The notes below the pieces were generated by a model. That model had not been told where the DNA came from and ran no database searches. It saw only the letters and a list, made by a program, of their open reading frames with translations. Shown one piece after another: positions 32,630 through 43,058 of a DNA stretch of 64,000 nucleotides. Numbering within the stretch: the first letter of the stretch is position 1; the number at the start of each line of letters is the position of its first letter. This DNA comes from Nelumbo lutea. Lineage: Eukaryota > Streptophyta > Magnoliopsida > Proteales > Nelumbonaceae. The stretch covers positions 26,672,193-26,736,192 of the forward strand of contig JAKGHH010000005.1 of assembly GCA_022828595.1 (NCBI GenBank), in the 5' to 3' direction. The position numbers were made by a program, and so were the translations under genes.

Positions 32630-35600
32630 GTAAATATCTCGATCTTTTGATCTTTCTTTTATTTTGTTTGCGTTTGTTCTTCTGAACCTGAACTACCTTT
32701 TGGATTCAACTGGGTATGGATTTCAACTCTTATCTATCCGTGTCTTATATCCAAGTGGCCATTTGACGGCTGAATTGGATGATCTATTTGCTTTATCTTT
32801 TAAGTCATCAAGGGGCTTTTGATAACAGCTGAAATGGCTGAACTAAATGGTTAATTGATGATACCTCCCCGAAGTTTCTGCTTGTGGCTGAACTTTTCCC
32901 AAGTTTGGTGATTGCAATAACCTCTCTTGAAGTTTCTGATATAATTGCAAGTTTGAATCGTCTAAAAAGAGGCATGGAAATGTCAAAATACCTACGGGTA
33001 CTTACTTTTGACCAAAAATATTTATTTTCAAAATCTTCTCTTCATATGAATCGGTACTTCAAACTCTTTAAATTTCTTTTCTAAAATTGATTTGCTTTTC
33101 AAATTTGACTTTCATATCAATCACCCAAAGGTATATCTATAACTTTAAATTCTCTTTTTTTTTTTATCATAAAGTTTGTATTGTTTTTTCTGTACAAACC
33201 AACCTCGATAGTAACTGCATGGGTATTTTGGCCATTTTGTACATTTTATTAGAGGATTCTTTCAGAAGGGGTCTATTTGCAATGAGGGGGGTAAATGGAT
33301 TGAATTTGAATCAAATCAGGTATGTCCAAATTCAAATCTGATTAGAAAATTCGATATCCGACGGACATCGAATATTCAAACATCAATGTTTGAATTCAAA
33401 TTCAATTATATATTCCAATATTCGATTCTATTCAAATTCTACTGATTAATTATTTTATGAATCGCTACTTCAAACTCTTTAAATTTCTTTTCTAAAATTG
33501 ATTTGCTTTTCAAATTTGACTTTCATACCAATCACCCAAAGGTATATCTATAACTTTAAATTCTCTTTTTTTTTTCCATAAAGTTTGTATTGTTTTTTTC
33601 TGTAGAAACCAACCTCAATAGTAACTGCATGGGTATTTTGGTCATTTTGTGCCTTTTATTAGAAGATTCTTTCAGAAAGGGGTCTATTTGCGATTAGGGG
33701 TGTAAATGGATTGAATTTGAATCAAATTAGGTAATATCCAAATTCAAATCCAATTAAAAAATTCGATATCCGACGGACATCAAATATTCGAATATTCGAA
33801 TATTCGATTCTATTCAAATTCGACTAATTAATTATTTTAGATAATTAATAAATATATAAAATAAATATTTTTTATATAAAAATGTATAAATAAATATGCA
33901 TAAGAATTAAATAATCAATCGAATTCAGATATTTATCAAATCACTAAACTTCAAGGGAGGTTTTGACAGCAGTTAAAAGCTTCATGGGAGGTTTCTACAA
34001 TTTACCCTTAAAGTTAAATAAGATATTTACCATGGAATATTATACAAGAATTTTCATTTTTATTCTTTCATCTTTATTTACCATGGCATATTATACAAGA
34101 AAGGTGTGGTCTCAGGCCTACATATTGCCCATTATTGTCTTTGGTTTGTGTGTAAGTCTTAAAAAAAGGTTAAGGATGATATGATTTTGATCCATTCGTA
34201 ATAGGATGGAATATGGATCTACCCCTATCGTATTTGATATGATCCACCTCTATCAGATCTGATTTAATCTGATCTCTGTCTTTATTTATGTTTTACTATT
34301 AGTGATTGGTCTGATGTTGTATTTTTATTAGTAATAGGTTTATTTTCCATGAAAGTTATTTTCAATTCATTTTGTTCGTGATATGCAATATTAAAGTCAT
34401 TTTAATTTCGTTTTACTAATAATATATTATGTTTTGATCATTTTTAATTTAAATTGTTGCTACTCAACATTCAATTTCAATTTGATTGTATCCAAATCTG
34501 ATGGATAATATTTGATTTGAATTCAAATATTAACAAACCAAATTTGAATCTTGGTATGTCTAATTCCATCTGATCCATTTATCGCGCTACCTCTAGGCTG
34601 TGTTTGGTTTGAAGGAAAATGAAGGAAAAAGAAAGGAAAGGCAGAGAAAAGAAGGAAAAGGCAGGGAAGCTATATAAAGTAGGAGCCACATTTTGCCCCC
34701 ACCTTTCTTGTTAATGGACTTAGTGGTAAGATAAAATTATGAAAATGCCCAATTAAATTCTATATTCTTTTGTGTTTTTCTAGGGTTTGACTATGATACT
34801 AGCTAGAAAGACATGATCCAAAAAATTTGTGATCAATCAGCTGGTATCATATTAACTTATCTGGTAGAATTTATCAGTATTAATGGGTGTCTTTTGATTG
34901 GTCAAAATTCTTCTAGTACCATGTCTTTTTAGCATCATAGACTTTCCATTTATTTTTCTTTATCTTCATCTTTTTCTTTATGTACAATTTTCTGTATTTT
35001 TCTTTATTTTTCAATTTTCCTTTTGTTGTCTTTTTTTTTTTTGTAATTTCAGTGTTTTCAGTATTTTCCACTTTTCTTTGTTGTGTTTTCTGATTTTTTT
35101 TTGTTTTTAGTTTTATTTTCCTCTTTTTTTGTATTTCCTATATTTTACAAATTTTTAAATTTCCTTTATTTATTTTTTGTTTTTTTAGTATTTTATCAAT
35201 TTTCTATAAAATAGTCTCAATATCAATTTGGGGTTTTAGAAATATTTAAACATACACATGACAATCATATAAGAATATTTTATGAAATTAACCAAAGAAG
35301 TACTAACGATGGGGGCAAAGGGCTGGAATCTGAAAATTCATGATGGGTGTTTGTCGCAAACGAAAATTTAGGACAGGTGTTTGCATGCTTTTTAAAAACG
35401 AACCGGTGATCGAGCCGGTCAGGGGTCTAGTTACAAGTTCGAATGGTCCAACTGTTCAACCTGAATGACTGACCCGTTCTAACAAAAAATATTGAAAAAT
35501 GGTCAAAATTGTTCAAACAGTTAACCGACCGGTTCAGCGATTTGCTGACCAAAATCAACAGTTTTAGGGGAAAAAATAGATTTGGGGGAAAACGAAACTA

Positions 35601-38600
35601 ATCAGATGACCGATTCCCAGTTTTTCCGGTCCGATCCAGTTTTAAAAACCATAGGTGTTTGTCACAAATGAAAGGAAAGCCCGGAGACCCTCTGTGAATT
35701 TTGAACACACCAGTGTTTTAATCACACACTAAAACATTTTGTTTTCTAAACCAAGCACTGCGTTTTAAACAATCCCGTACGAGGTGGGATCTACCCAGTA
35801 CCTTCACAGCTTCACTACCCTCCCCTCCCTTTCATATGCCCCCCCCCCTCTCTCTCTCTCTAATAAAAAATCCTCCTAAGAGTTATGCACTCTCATGTAT
35901 ATTTGCATCGCTGTTTACAGCTTTCCCTTTCTCTCTATACCAAAGGTGACCCGTGCGATGCACGGAATGCTGTTTAAAAATAAAAAAATATACTTTTTAA
36001 GGGAGATAAATGAAGTAATAATGGTTCATGAAAGTATTTTATATTTTCTACTTATTTGAACCGCAACAATTCATGAAATAAATTTGCATTAAATTAAATT
36101 AATAAAAACAAAGAAAAAAACTTGAACCCAATGAACAAAACCAAAGAAAAATCTATTCATCGAAAAAAAAAGAAAAAACAAAGAAAAAACCTGACAACCC
36201 AAGGAAATGAGCAATGATTTGTTTAGATTGGTTCACCCCAATGTACTAGTGAGTCAATTTGGGGGGTTTTGACATTAATTTGGGTCCAAGATAAGATTCA
36301 TATTTAAGTTGACCCATCACCTAACCCAATCCATCTAATTTACACTATCTATATATATAATACAAAGAGGAAAATAAAGATTTAATGGGGATGGGAGATG
36401 TTAGAAATATTATATTGACTCTTAAGGTTAGAGAGAGAGAGATTTAAGAATGGTTTTATTAGAGTAAATATGAATTTGATGGGAGACAATAAAAACCCAC
36501 GAAGTTTCTAATGATATATATATATATATATTTATTTATTTATTTGTTTATTTGTTTATTAGAGAATAAATATGGATCTATTAGTATGAAATGAAGAGCT
36601 TGGAAATAGTACGGTTGGAAATGTTCTGATGAAGACAATTAACACAAAAAAAAATGAAAGAAATTGATCTCCAATACTGCTGCAACTCTTGCAGTATGAA
36701 ATTATTAAACCCCAATATTTCTTTTTATTGTGACATCCAGTTCAAAGAATTCAAACGAGAACTTAATGATAATCCGGAGCGTGATCAATGGAGGGGACTT
36801 GTCAGTGAACTAAAGGTTCTTGCAGATCTCGTTGAATCGCTTATTGGAGCTGTTTTCCTGGATAGTGACTACTCTCTCGAGAAAGCATGGAAGGTTTGTC
36901 TCACTCACTGTATCAATGTGTGTTGGGTTAATTGCCTATGTTTCGAGCAATATAATTTCATAAATTAAGATAATTAATTAGATAATGGGCACAAGGAGTG
37001 ATGAGAAACAATTTTATTATGAAATATTAGATAGGGCTGTAAATGAGCTCTTAAGGCTCAGTTTGAAAGGAATTGAAATATAAAATATGTACAACACAAA
37101 TACATATAAAATAATACAAAATACAAGATTTTGCACTCTATATATTTCTATTTGTACTCCTAAATCGAGCCTATTATTATGAAAAATTTATAACTAATAA
37201 TTTCAATATTTTATATTTATTTAAATTTATTATATAAGTTAAAATGTAATTAGTTTTTTAATTAACTTCTTTAAGTATATTCTTATTTTAAAATTAATAA
37301 AACAAATTTGAATTTAATTAGAGATCCCTAGATTTGATTGGACTTGAACATATATAGATTTTCAATAATTAAACCGGATTTGGGTGTGGTTGGATCCCAA
37401 TGCAATTTGATTAAAACCCTAATCATAAATATGATTGGATGTATTAAGACACCACTTATTTATTGGATATTAGTCCATTTAATGTGAAATAGATGATTCC
37501 CATGCAATGGGGTGTTCATAGAAAACCTACAGGCTTAGCATGGAATTAGATGTATTATATCAATCCTGCTACCTAGAAGGGGAAGTTACTTATACCTCTG
37601 TTAGGGTTTTGGTCGTGTACTAGGATCTCCCCTCTGGTTTACCTACATAGTTGCTGAAACATATACACGGCAGGGAAACCCTTCTTTTTGCTACTTTTTC
37701 CTTCAAACCAAATGTAGTTTTAGGGTAAATTTCTCAAACCTCCCTTGAAGTTTGGTAATTGCAATCATCTCCCTTGAACTTTCCTATATAGTTGTAAGTA
37801 GACCCATTTTGTTAGAATCCTCTAAAAAGAGGCATGAAAATGTTTAAAATACCCATATAGTTATTTTGATAAAAAGTATTTATTTTCCGAATTTTCTCTA
37901 TATATGAATCACTATGCCAAATCCTCCTTATCTCTTTTCTTAAACTAGAAGGGGAAATTATTTATGGCTTTGGTAATGGTAAGGTTTGTAAAGGTTTTTA
38001 TACCTTTTCCCTTTTTTTTTTTCCTACTTTTTCCTTCAAACCAAATACAACCTTAGGGTAAATTTCTCAAATCTCCCCTGAAGTTTTTGGTTGTTGTTGA
38101 AACATCCTCTGAAGTTTGGTAATTGCAATTACCTCCCCTGAACTTTCCTACATAGTTGTAAGTAGACCCATTCTGTTAGAATCATCTAAAAAGAGGCATG
38201 AAAATGTTTAAAATACCCATTTAGTTATTTTAATAAAAACATTTATTTTCCAAATTTTCTCTACATATGAATCACTGTGCCAAACCCTCCCGATTTCTTT
38301 TCTTAAATTGATTTATTTTTCAAACTTTCCCTTTATATCAATTGCTTAAAGGTAAAGCTGCAACTTTCAATTTTCTCTCTCTTTGGGAAAATTCCTGATC
38401 GGTTCCTCAAAACCTGAGTTTGCCACAATTCCTCACTCATCTCTTCCTCCTGATGTAGTTGCTCTTAAACAAAGCCAGACGATTTTTCTCTTCCATCCTC
38501 TTCCTTGTCTTCTTCATCTTCATTTTCAGATTTATCGAAAGAAGGAAATTCTAAAGGATCTAGTTCAACACTCACTTGTTGATTATCCCCTAGGACGTCG

Positions 38601-41600
38601 ACGAACTGATGTTGGACGGTTGATGAAGGACCATCGACCATCCTCCGTCAACCATCACCCCTATAATAAGTTACATAGAAAAATTATAGAAACAAAATAG
38701 CAAAACAAAAAAAAAAAAAAACCTTGTTTGTCTTCTTCGGCGTCGACAACTGGTGTTCATCTTCTCCGATGAGGGTAGGATTAAAAAAACTTCTAATGGC
38801 AGCAAATGCAATATGTTCCGGCGATATTTTCCCACATAAATGGAGAATATCTTCTTATGATGCTCTTTGGCGACGCTTTCTCATTGATTTCAGATTTTCT
38901 GGCATCATATTTTGTTTATCAGTGCCGGTAGGGAGAATTGATCTCTTCAAAATGTTAGAACAGTGAACAGTAGTTCCCACTCGCAGAGAAAAATTAATAT
39001 AATGGAAGTCCGTTAACAACAGCTACTGGATTATCGCGTTTTGAGAGTTTGGGCACTGGATTGTGGAATTTAAAGTTGGGAGACCACATTGTTACTAGAG
39101 CTAAAATACAAGGTACTGATTGGAAAGTTTCTCTTTCTTATTTTCATAAAAGTTGTATTGTCTTCAGGGGAGGTTTCAGTGATTTACCCAAGTTACTTAT
39201 TTCAATTAGGAATGGCAACGGGGGCGGGGCACCCCTCTCCATCCCCACCCCGTGGCTAAAATCCTCTAACCAGTCCTCGCCCCATCCCCGGTATCAGGGT
39301 AAAGATTCAACCCCTACCCGTGGCCCCATCGGGGATGGGAATCCCGACATGTCCCCGCCTCGCAACCATTGAACTTGGGGAAGGGTAATCCCCTACATAT
39401 CCCCGCCCCGATGTGGAAACTTAACTAGAGAAAACTTCTCTCCTCTTTTGGGCTTCATCGCCTTTTACTTTCATCCTTTTCTTTTTCTTCGAACAATTTG
39501 TGGAGTTTTACAACTTATATGGTTTTCTTCGATCTTCTAAAGCAGATTATAGGAGAAACTAAAACATGCAGAAGTAGGAGAAACGACAGAAATAGTATCT
39601 AATAACACTGAAGCCCACAAAGACATGTCAATCAGTACAAAAAATTTCTTATCCAAGTAAACAACTCGGGCTCTGTAATCTGTTAGTATAGATGACCCAC
39701 GGGATACCGAGATCCATGAAAACTCTATGTACAATTCGGGCTCTGCTACGGCGGTGGCGGCGCCCAGCGGTCAGTGGACGAACGGAGAGAGGAAGAACGA
39801 AGAGTGAATCACTGCGGCGCCCCGCGGTCGGCAGTTCCTCTGTGCTATGGCGGTGGTGGCGATCGGTGGTTCCTCTTCTCTCCGGTTGGCAGGCAAAGTC
39901 TCTATGTGCGAAGGTCGAAGGAAGACGAAGAGTGAATCAGTAATCACTGTGAAGAGAAACAGGCACCAAGGCAAAACGTCAAAACTCAAAACTCAAAAGA
40001 CAAATTCTCAAAACCGTCCTAACTTAAGGGTATTTTTATAATTCGTAACTGGGTCGGGGCGGGTACGAGGATTTGTAAGCAGACCCATCCCCGCCCCGTT
40101 CCTGGTCCGGGGCAAAAGAAAAATCCCCGAATCCGACCCGTATACATTTCTAATTGGGAAAAATCCACCCCGTTCGGGGCAAATTGGATCGGGGATCCGG
40201 TTTTGTGGATAAAATTGCCATCCCTAATTCTGATCCCCACTAATATGGCATGAGTTTTAAGGATGCAAGGCGTTCTAATTCTTCTTGTTTTCTACGTGGA
40301 TAAAAATGCCCTGATTTATACTTTCTGAACAAACATTTTTTTTTCTTCAATAATGTGAAGGTGAGAATGATCAATTGAGAACTGGTTCAATAAATAAAAT
40401 GAAATAAAATAAAATAAAATAAAATAAAATAAAATAATTTGAGTTAATAAGATTGTATTTATTGTTTATAAATGGGGGTACTATTATTGATTTTAGAATT
40501 TAACTTTTGGAGGCAAAACTAATTTTTACTATTGAGTGCATTTTGGTAATATATATTTGTCTTATTACCATCACTTCCATTATTTTAGGGCCTATAGTTG
40601 CAGCTTGGGTCAGGTGGGATTTGTTAATTTTTCAAAATTTTCAGGTTAGGCAATCGGAGCTTTGGTGTGGAACAGCCTTAACCCGAGCCAACCTAATGAC
40701 CAGCCTCAACCTGATCCAGATGAACTGTCATCTGATTCAATAGGATTGGGTCAAGGCGGATTTCCATTTAACCTAATTTACAGATATTTGGGTTCAATTT
40801 AAATAAATTTATACTGATGCAAAATTGTGGCAGTGCAAATGATTTGAGTGTAAATTCTGACCTATTTTTGTTTTAAATTTTAACTTATTTTGTTTGATTG
40901 CATTATAAATGAAGCAAATCAAGACATGAGGCAGAATAAAGAAAAAACCCAAAACAAAATTTAATGAGAATTTGCATATATATATTTTTTTCACTCCCAT
41001 GCATTTGTACTAGTGCAAATAAAATTGCACTGCAACCAAGCACAGCCTAAGGCTCAATTTGGAAAGAATACAAATACAAATATATAAAATATATACAAAA
41101 TACAAGATTTTGCACTCTATAAATTTGTATTTATACTCTTTCCAAACTGAGCCTATGAAAATCGAACGGGGCGATCGAATATTTTATGAAACACAAAAAA
41201 GGAAAACCTAACAATTGTTTGGTTCTCATTTCATTTGCTAAGTTTGGCAGGTGTTTGTGAAGCTTCTGAAGCCACTGATCAATCCAGACAAAGTACGAAG
41301 GGATCCAAAGACAATGCTTAAGGAGCTTTGTGAGCAGATGGGATGGAAGGAACCCTATTATGATTACAGTGTGTGGGAAAAGAGAGGCATAGTTCGTGTT
41401 AGAGTGAATGGCTTTCCACCGTTTGAAAGTGGGAAACGCTGCTCCAACAAAGATGTGGCCGTTGCCCGTGCTGCAAAGGCTGCTTTAGAGTCAAACAGCC
41501 TCAAAGATTACTCAATCTCAATCTTCCTACAAGAATCTGAAACAATAAGGATAGTATTGAAAGCCCTCAAAGAGAAAGACACATTTTACAGCTCCAAAAC

Positions 41601-41604
41601 CTAG
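32297..41604 (+). CDS. RNase III-like dsRNA endonuclease, 3 exons (RTL type)
   Basis: Joining 32297-32629, 36741-36893 and 41251-41604 gives 279 residues in one frame, with phase-0 GT/AG introns of 4,111 and 4,357 bp. Residues 11-160 form an RNase III domain. The signature RLEFLGDAV (44-52) supplies E46 and D50, and VLADLVESLIGAVFLDSD (137-154) supplies D140 and E143, so the four metal-binding acids expected from bacterial RNase III are present. The neighbouring Glu found in E. coli (E38) is His43 here. Residues 181-242 form a dsRNA-binding domain with the closing GKRCSNKDVAVARAAKAAL. One RNase III domain plus one dsRBD is the layout of Arabidopsis RTL1, which cleaves dsRNA and small-RNA precursors; orthology to RTL1 versus other RTL proteins is not settled here. 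No targeting peptide is visible. The gene looks intact despite transposon-filled introns. Confidence 0.88.
32848..34007. mobile_element. Degenerate MULE-like remnant in intron 1
   Basis: The left part (32862-32975) has ACCTCCCC...AAGTTT sub-repeats and the right part (33953-34007) has inverse copies ending ACAATTTACCC. This is the terminal design of the local AACCTCCC MULE family. The 9-mers next to the ends do not match, so the borders are approximate or altered. Most of the interior is the 411-bp tandem duplication. Confidence 0.45.
33048..33840. repeat. 411-bp tandem direct duplication
   Basis: The sequence from GAATCGGTACTTCAAACTC (33048) recurs from GAATCGCTACTTCAAACTC (33459) along essentially its whole length, including CTCTTTTTTTT, ACTGCATGGGTATTTTGG and ATCCGACGGACATC. 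The second copy is slightly shorter. Substitutions and small indels separate them. Confidence 0.88.
34008..35374. other. Intron 1, T-rich low-complexity stretch
   Basis: No repeat family or gene is identified apart from a TGTGTTTGGTTTGAAGG box at 34600. 34950-35220 is a strongly T-rich tract that gives a meaningless hydrophobic frame. Confidence 0.5.
35384..35652. repeat. MITE with perfect 9-bp target duplication
   Basis: The ends are CATGCTTTTTAAAAACGAACC on the left (first 20 bases informative) and, on the other strand, ATGGTTTTTAAAACTGGATC on the right. AGGTGTTTG flanks both sides (35375-35383, 35653-35661). The interior is rich in ACCGG/CCGGT boxes. It is the same family as 31471-31760. 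Confidence 0.65.
35662..36740. other. Intron 1, remainder
   Basis: AT-rich and unassigned. It includes a C8 plus CT tract (35840-35862) and an AT microsatellite followed by TTTA repeats (36515-36560). Confidence 0.5.
36741..36893 (+). CDS. RNase III-like gene, exon 2
   Basis: Residues 112-162, between acceptor ACATCCAG and donor AAG|GTTTGT. It encodes the second acidic motif (D140, E143) and the LIGAVFLDSD strand of the RNase III domain. It aligns without gap to bacterial RNase III across both junctions. Confidence 0.88.
37054..37173. repeat. GGCTCA-family MITE, copy 1
   Basis: Inverted ends AGGCTCAGTTTGAAAGGAAT and, on the other strand, TAGGCTCGATTTAGGAGTAC, with ACAAGATTTTGCACTCTATA inside. 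The whole 120 bp can fold as a hairpin. Related copies are at 41050 and 42127. Confidence 0.8.
37690..38310. repeat. Tandem duplication of a MULE-like end
   Basis: TACTTTTTCCTTCAAACCAAA followed by TTAGGGTAAATTTCTCAAA and AACCTCCC-type sub-repeats occurs at 37690-37960 and again at 38021-38310, a shift of about 323-330 bp. Each contains AAAGAGGCATGAAAATGTT. The first 20 bases of each quoted block are diagnostic. Confidence 0.75.
38056..39189. mobile_element. MULE-like non-autonomous element in intron 2
   Basis: The left end GGGTAAATTTCTCAAATC with AACCTCCC-type sub-repeats and the right end, read on the other strand, GGGTAAATCACTGAAACC (39189 inward) are inverted relatives. The flanking 9-mers (ACAACCTTA and AAGTTACTT) do not match, so one end may be rearranged by the local duplication. 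Short frames inside (38383-38966) have no known motif. Confidence 0.5.
39207..40226. mobile_element. hAT-like non-autonomous element, GC-rich core
   Basis: The left end TAGGAATGGCAACGGGG and the right end, on the other strand, TAGGGATGGCAATTTTATCC have the form of widespread plant hAT-type ends. Possible 8-bp duplication ATTTCAAT/ATTCTGAT matches only 5 of 8. Subterminal regions are rich in CCCCGCCCC and GGGGCGGG boxes. The core at 39745-39900 is a GC-rich island with GGCGGTGG blocks and CGAAGAGTGAATCA twice; it may be a captured host fragment but I cannot identify it. Confidence 0.6.
40391..40436. repeat. AAAAT microsatellite
   Basis: About seven uninterrupted AAAAT units with flanking variants, in intron 2. 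Confidence 0.9.
41050..41154. repeat. GGCTCA-family MITE, copy 2
   Basis: The left end AGGCTCAATTTGGAAAGAAT pairs with the right end TAGGCTCAGTTTGGAAAGAG (other strand). The 105-bp unit is a near-perfect hairpin with GATTTTGCACTCTATAAATT inside. It lies only about 100 bp before the exon 3 acceptor. Confidence 0.85.
41251..41604 (+). CDS. RNase III-like gene, exon 3 (dsRBD)
   Basis: Residues 163-279, from acceptor TTTGGCAG to TAG at 41602. It carries the end of the RNase III fold (VFVKLLKPLINPDK) and the whole dsRNA-binding domain (181-242), then a 37-residue tail. The first codon is an in-frame GTG (Val), not a start. Confidence 0.88.
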   Translation: MFVKLLKPLINPDKVRRDPKTMLKELCEQMGWKEPYYDYSVWEKRGIVRVRVNGFPPFESGKRCSNKDVAVARAAKAALESNSLKDYSISIFLQESETIRIVLKALKEKDTFYSSKT

Positions 41605-42126
41605 CTAGTCATCTTCTTTTCTTGGCTTTTTTATACTTTGAAGGAGTGAGACATCAAAGTTTGGCTTGTGAAAAATAATAAATGTTGATGCTAAAGAATG
41701 TGCTCTGTGTGATGATACACCATATTTGATTATCTCTTTGGCAGTAAATTTCAAGTTATCCTCAAAAGCTATTAAAATTTTATCAAAGAAAAAGCTATTA
41801 AAGATTTTTCTTTTTGTAAGACAATGGATGCATATTTGAAGGTTGAAAGGTAAAAAGGTTCGGCTATCATATGGAAAAGATATGATATCGGAAAAACAAT
41901 TGACCAATAAATTGGAATCATAAACATGATAGCAAATCAGAGCAAAGTAATTAACATATGCTGAGGCCGATGTTAGATGACAAAACTGAGATCTCACAAT
42001 GATATTAGCAGAGCAAGATAACAGCCTCGTACTCGTAGGATTCATGATAGAGTGATGCTGCCTAGCCGAGTGTAACTGAAGGACAAAGTAATTAACATGA
42101 TTTCATGAAGCCAACCAGAATTCATT
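41605..42126. other. 3' flank of the RNase III-like gene
   Basis: This presumably includes the 3' UTR (AATAATAAA-like signal at 41675). The minus-strand frame at 41605-42045 has no recognisable domain and is not called. Confidence 0.5.
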
Positions 42127-42246
42127 AGGCTCAGGTTGGAAGGAGTATAAATACAAATTTGTAGAGTGTAAAACCTTGCATTTTGTATTACTTTATATGT
42201 ATTTGCACTGTACATATTTATATTTGTACTCTTTCCAAACTAAGCC
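42127..42246. repeat. GGCTCA-family MITE, copy 3
   Basis: Ends AGGCTCAGGTTGGAAGGAGT and, on the other strand, TGGCTTAGTTTGGAAAGAGT. It is oriented opposite to copies 1 and 2 internally, since TAGAGTGTAAAACCTTGCA is the inverse block. About 120 bp. Confidence 0.8.
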
Positions 42247-42659
42247 AATAGGAAACCTCGCGAGGCAGCATCTAGAGCACGGAACATGCGAGATTTAAAT
42301 GCATCTACACGTCTCTGATGACCTAGCCTCATGATTATATCCAACCTCGCAAGGTTGGATTAGAGCCTTGATAAATTTGTTAGAAGCATCTTGCTAAAGA
42401 AAAAGTGGAAGCATTGCTTGATTTAGTTGAATGAGTTAAACTTCATCAATACCATCACCACTATCTCCAAAATTGAGGATTACTCCAAAGAACTCAAAAA
42501 ATGAACAAACTATAAGTGCTAAAAAGATTTTGGACTAGTACAACAAGATTGGTGCTATAAAAACTCATCAAGGAGGAAAGAAGCATCAAGTCCTTGGTCT
42601 AAGTGTCATATCTTTTTTTTTTTTGTTTTTGACGTAATCATTTGTTTGAGATACACAAT
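42247..42659. other. Spacer
   Basis: No gene or repeat family recognised. A T12 run with GTTTTTGACG lies at 42611-42635. Confidence 0.5.
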
Positions 42660-43058
42660 GCAAGATTCTCAATAAGATCAAACTTAGTAAAATCAACCTT
42701 CAGAGCAATAACTAGAATAGGTTTGATTCCTAGGAGTAAGAACCAAAGGAAAAAAATAAAACTATAATAGTAATAGAAAGGAGAGAATTTATGAGAGAAG
42801 AGAAGAAGAGTAGAAAGAAGGAAGAAAGGGAAGAGAAGCCAATAATAGTGGTTGCTCTTTCCCATTATCGTTCTATACTTAAGAAAAGAATGAGTACAAT
42901 GTCAAATATATCCTTGACAGGGTGGTTATTACTAACAACTAATAAAAAGGAAATAAGCTACTACTTAAACAACTTCTAACTAAAGGATAGTAATCCCAAC
43001 ATGCTAATTAAACAAAATAAATAAACTAAGCAAACAAATAACAATAGAATTTTCAACA
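42660..43058 (-). mobile_element. Outer copia 3' LTR
   Basis: On the minus strand the LTR begins TGTTGAAAATTC at 43058, right after the purine-rich AAATTGAGAGGG (43070-43059). The far end is uncertain; a CTTGCA near 42660 is a plausible TG/CA-type end. AT- and CT-rich content fits an LTR. Confidence 0.45.

Larger units (their letters stand above)
32630..36740 (+). other. RNase III-like gene, intron 1
   Basis: 4.1 kb, with GT donor at 32630 and ACATCCAG acceptor ending at 36740. It holds a degenerate MULE-like piece, a 411-bp tandem duplication, a MITE with 9-bp duplication and low-complexity DNA. No coding sequence is recognised. Confidence 0.8.
36894..41250 (+). other. RNase III-like gene, intron 2
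   Basis: 4.36 kb from GTTTGT to TTTGGCAG. It contains two MITE copies of the GGCTCA family, a tandemly duplicated MULE-like end, a hAT-like element and an AAAAT microsatellite. 37174-37690 and 40227-40390 show nothing that I recognise. Confidence 0.8.

Noticed and set aside
32848..34016. Clean 9-bp target duplication for the MULE-like piece in intron 1
   Set aside because: The candidate 9-mers (GAACTAAAT and TTAAAGTTA) do not match, so I call it only a degenerate remnant.
34898..35110. Hydrophobic 70-residue frame suggesting a membrane protein
   Set aside because: It is the translation of a T-rich low-complexity tract inside intron 1 of the RNase III-like gene.
41605..42045. 146-residue minus-strand frame downstream of the RNase III-like gene
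   Set aside because: No domain or family resemblance; it overlaps the presumed 3' UTR of the gene on the other strand.
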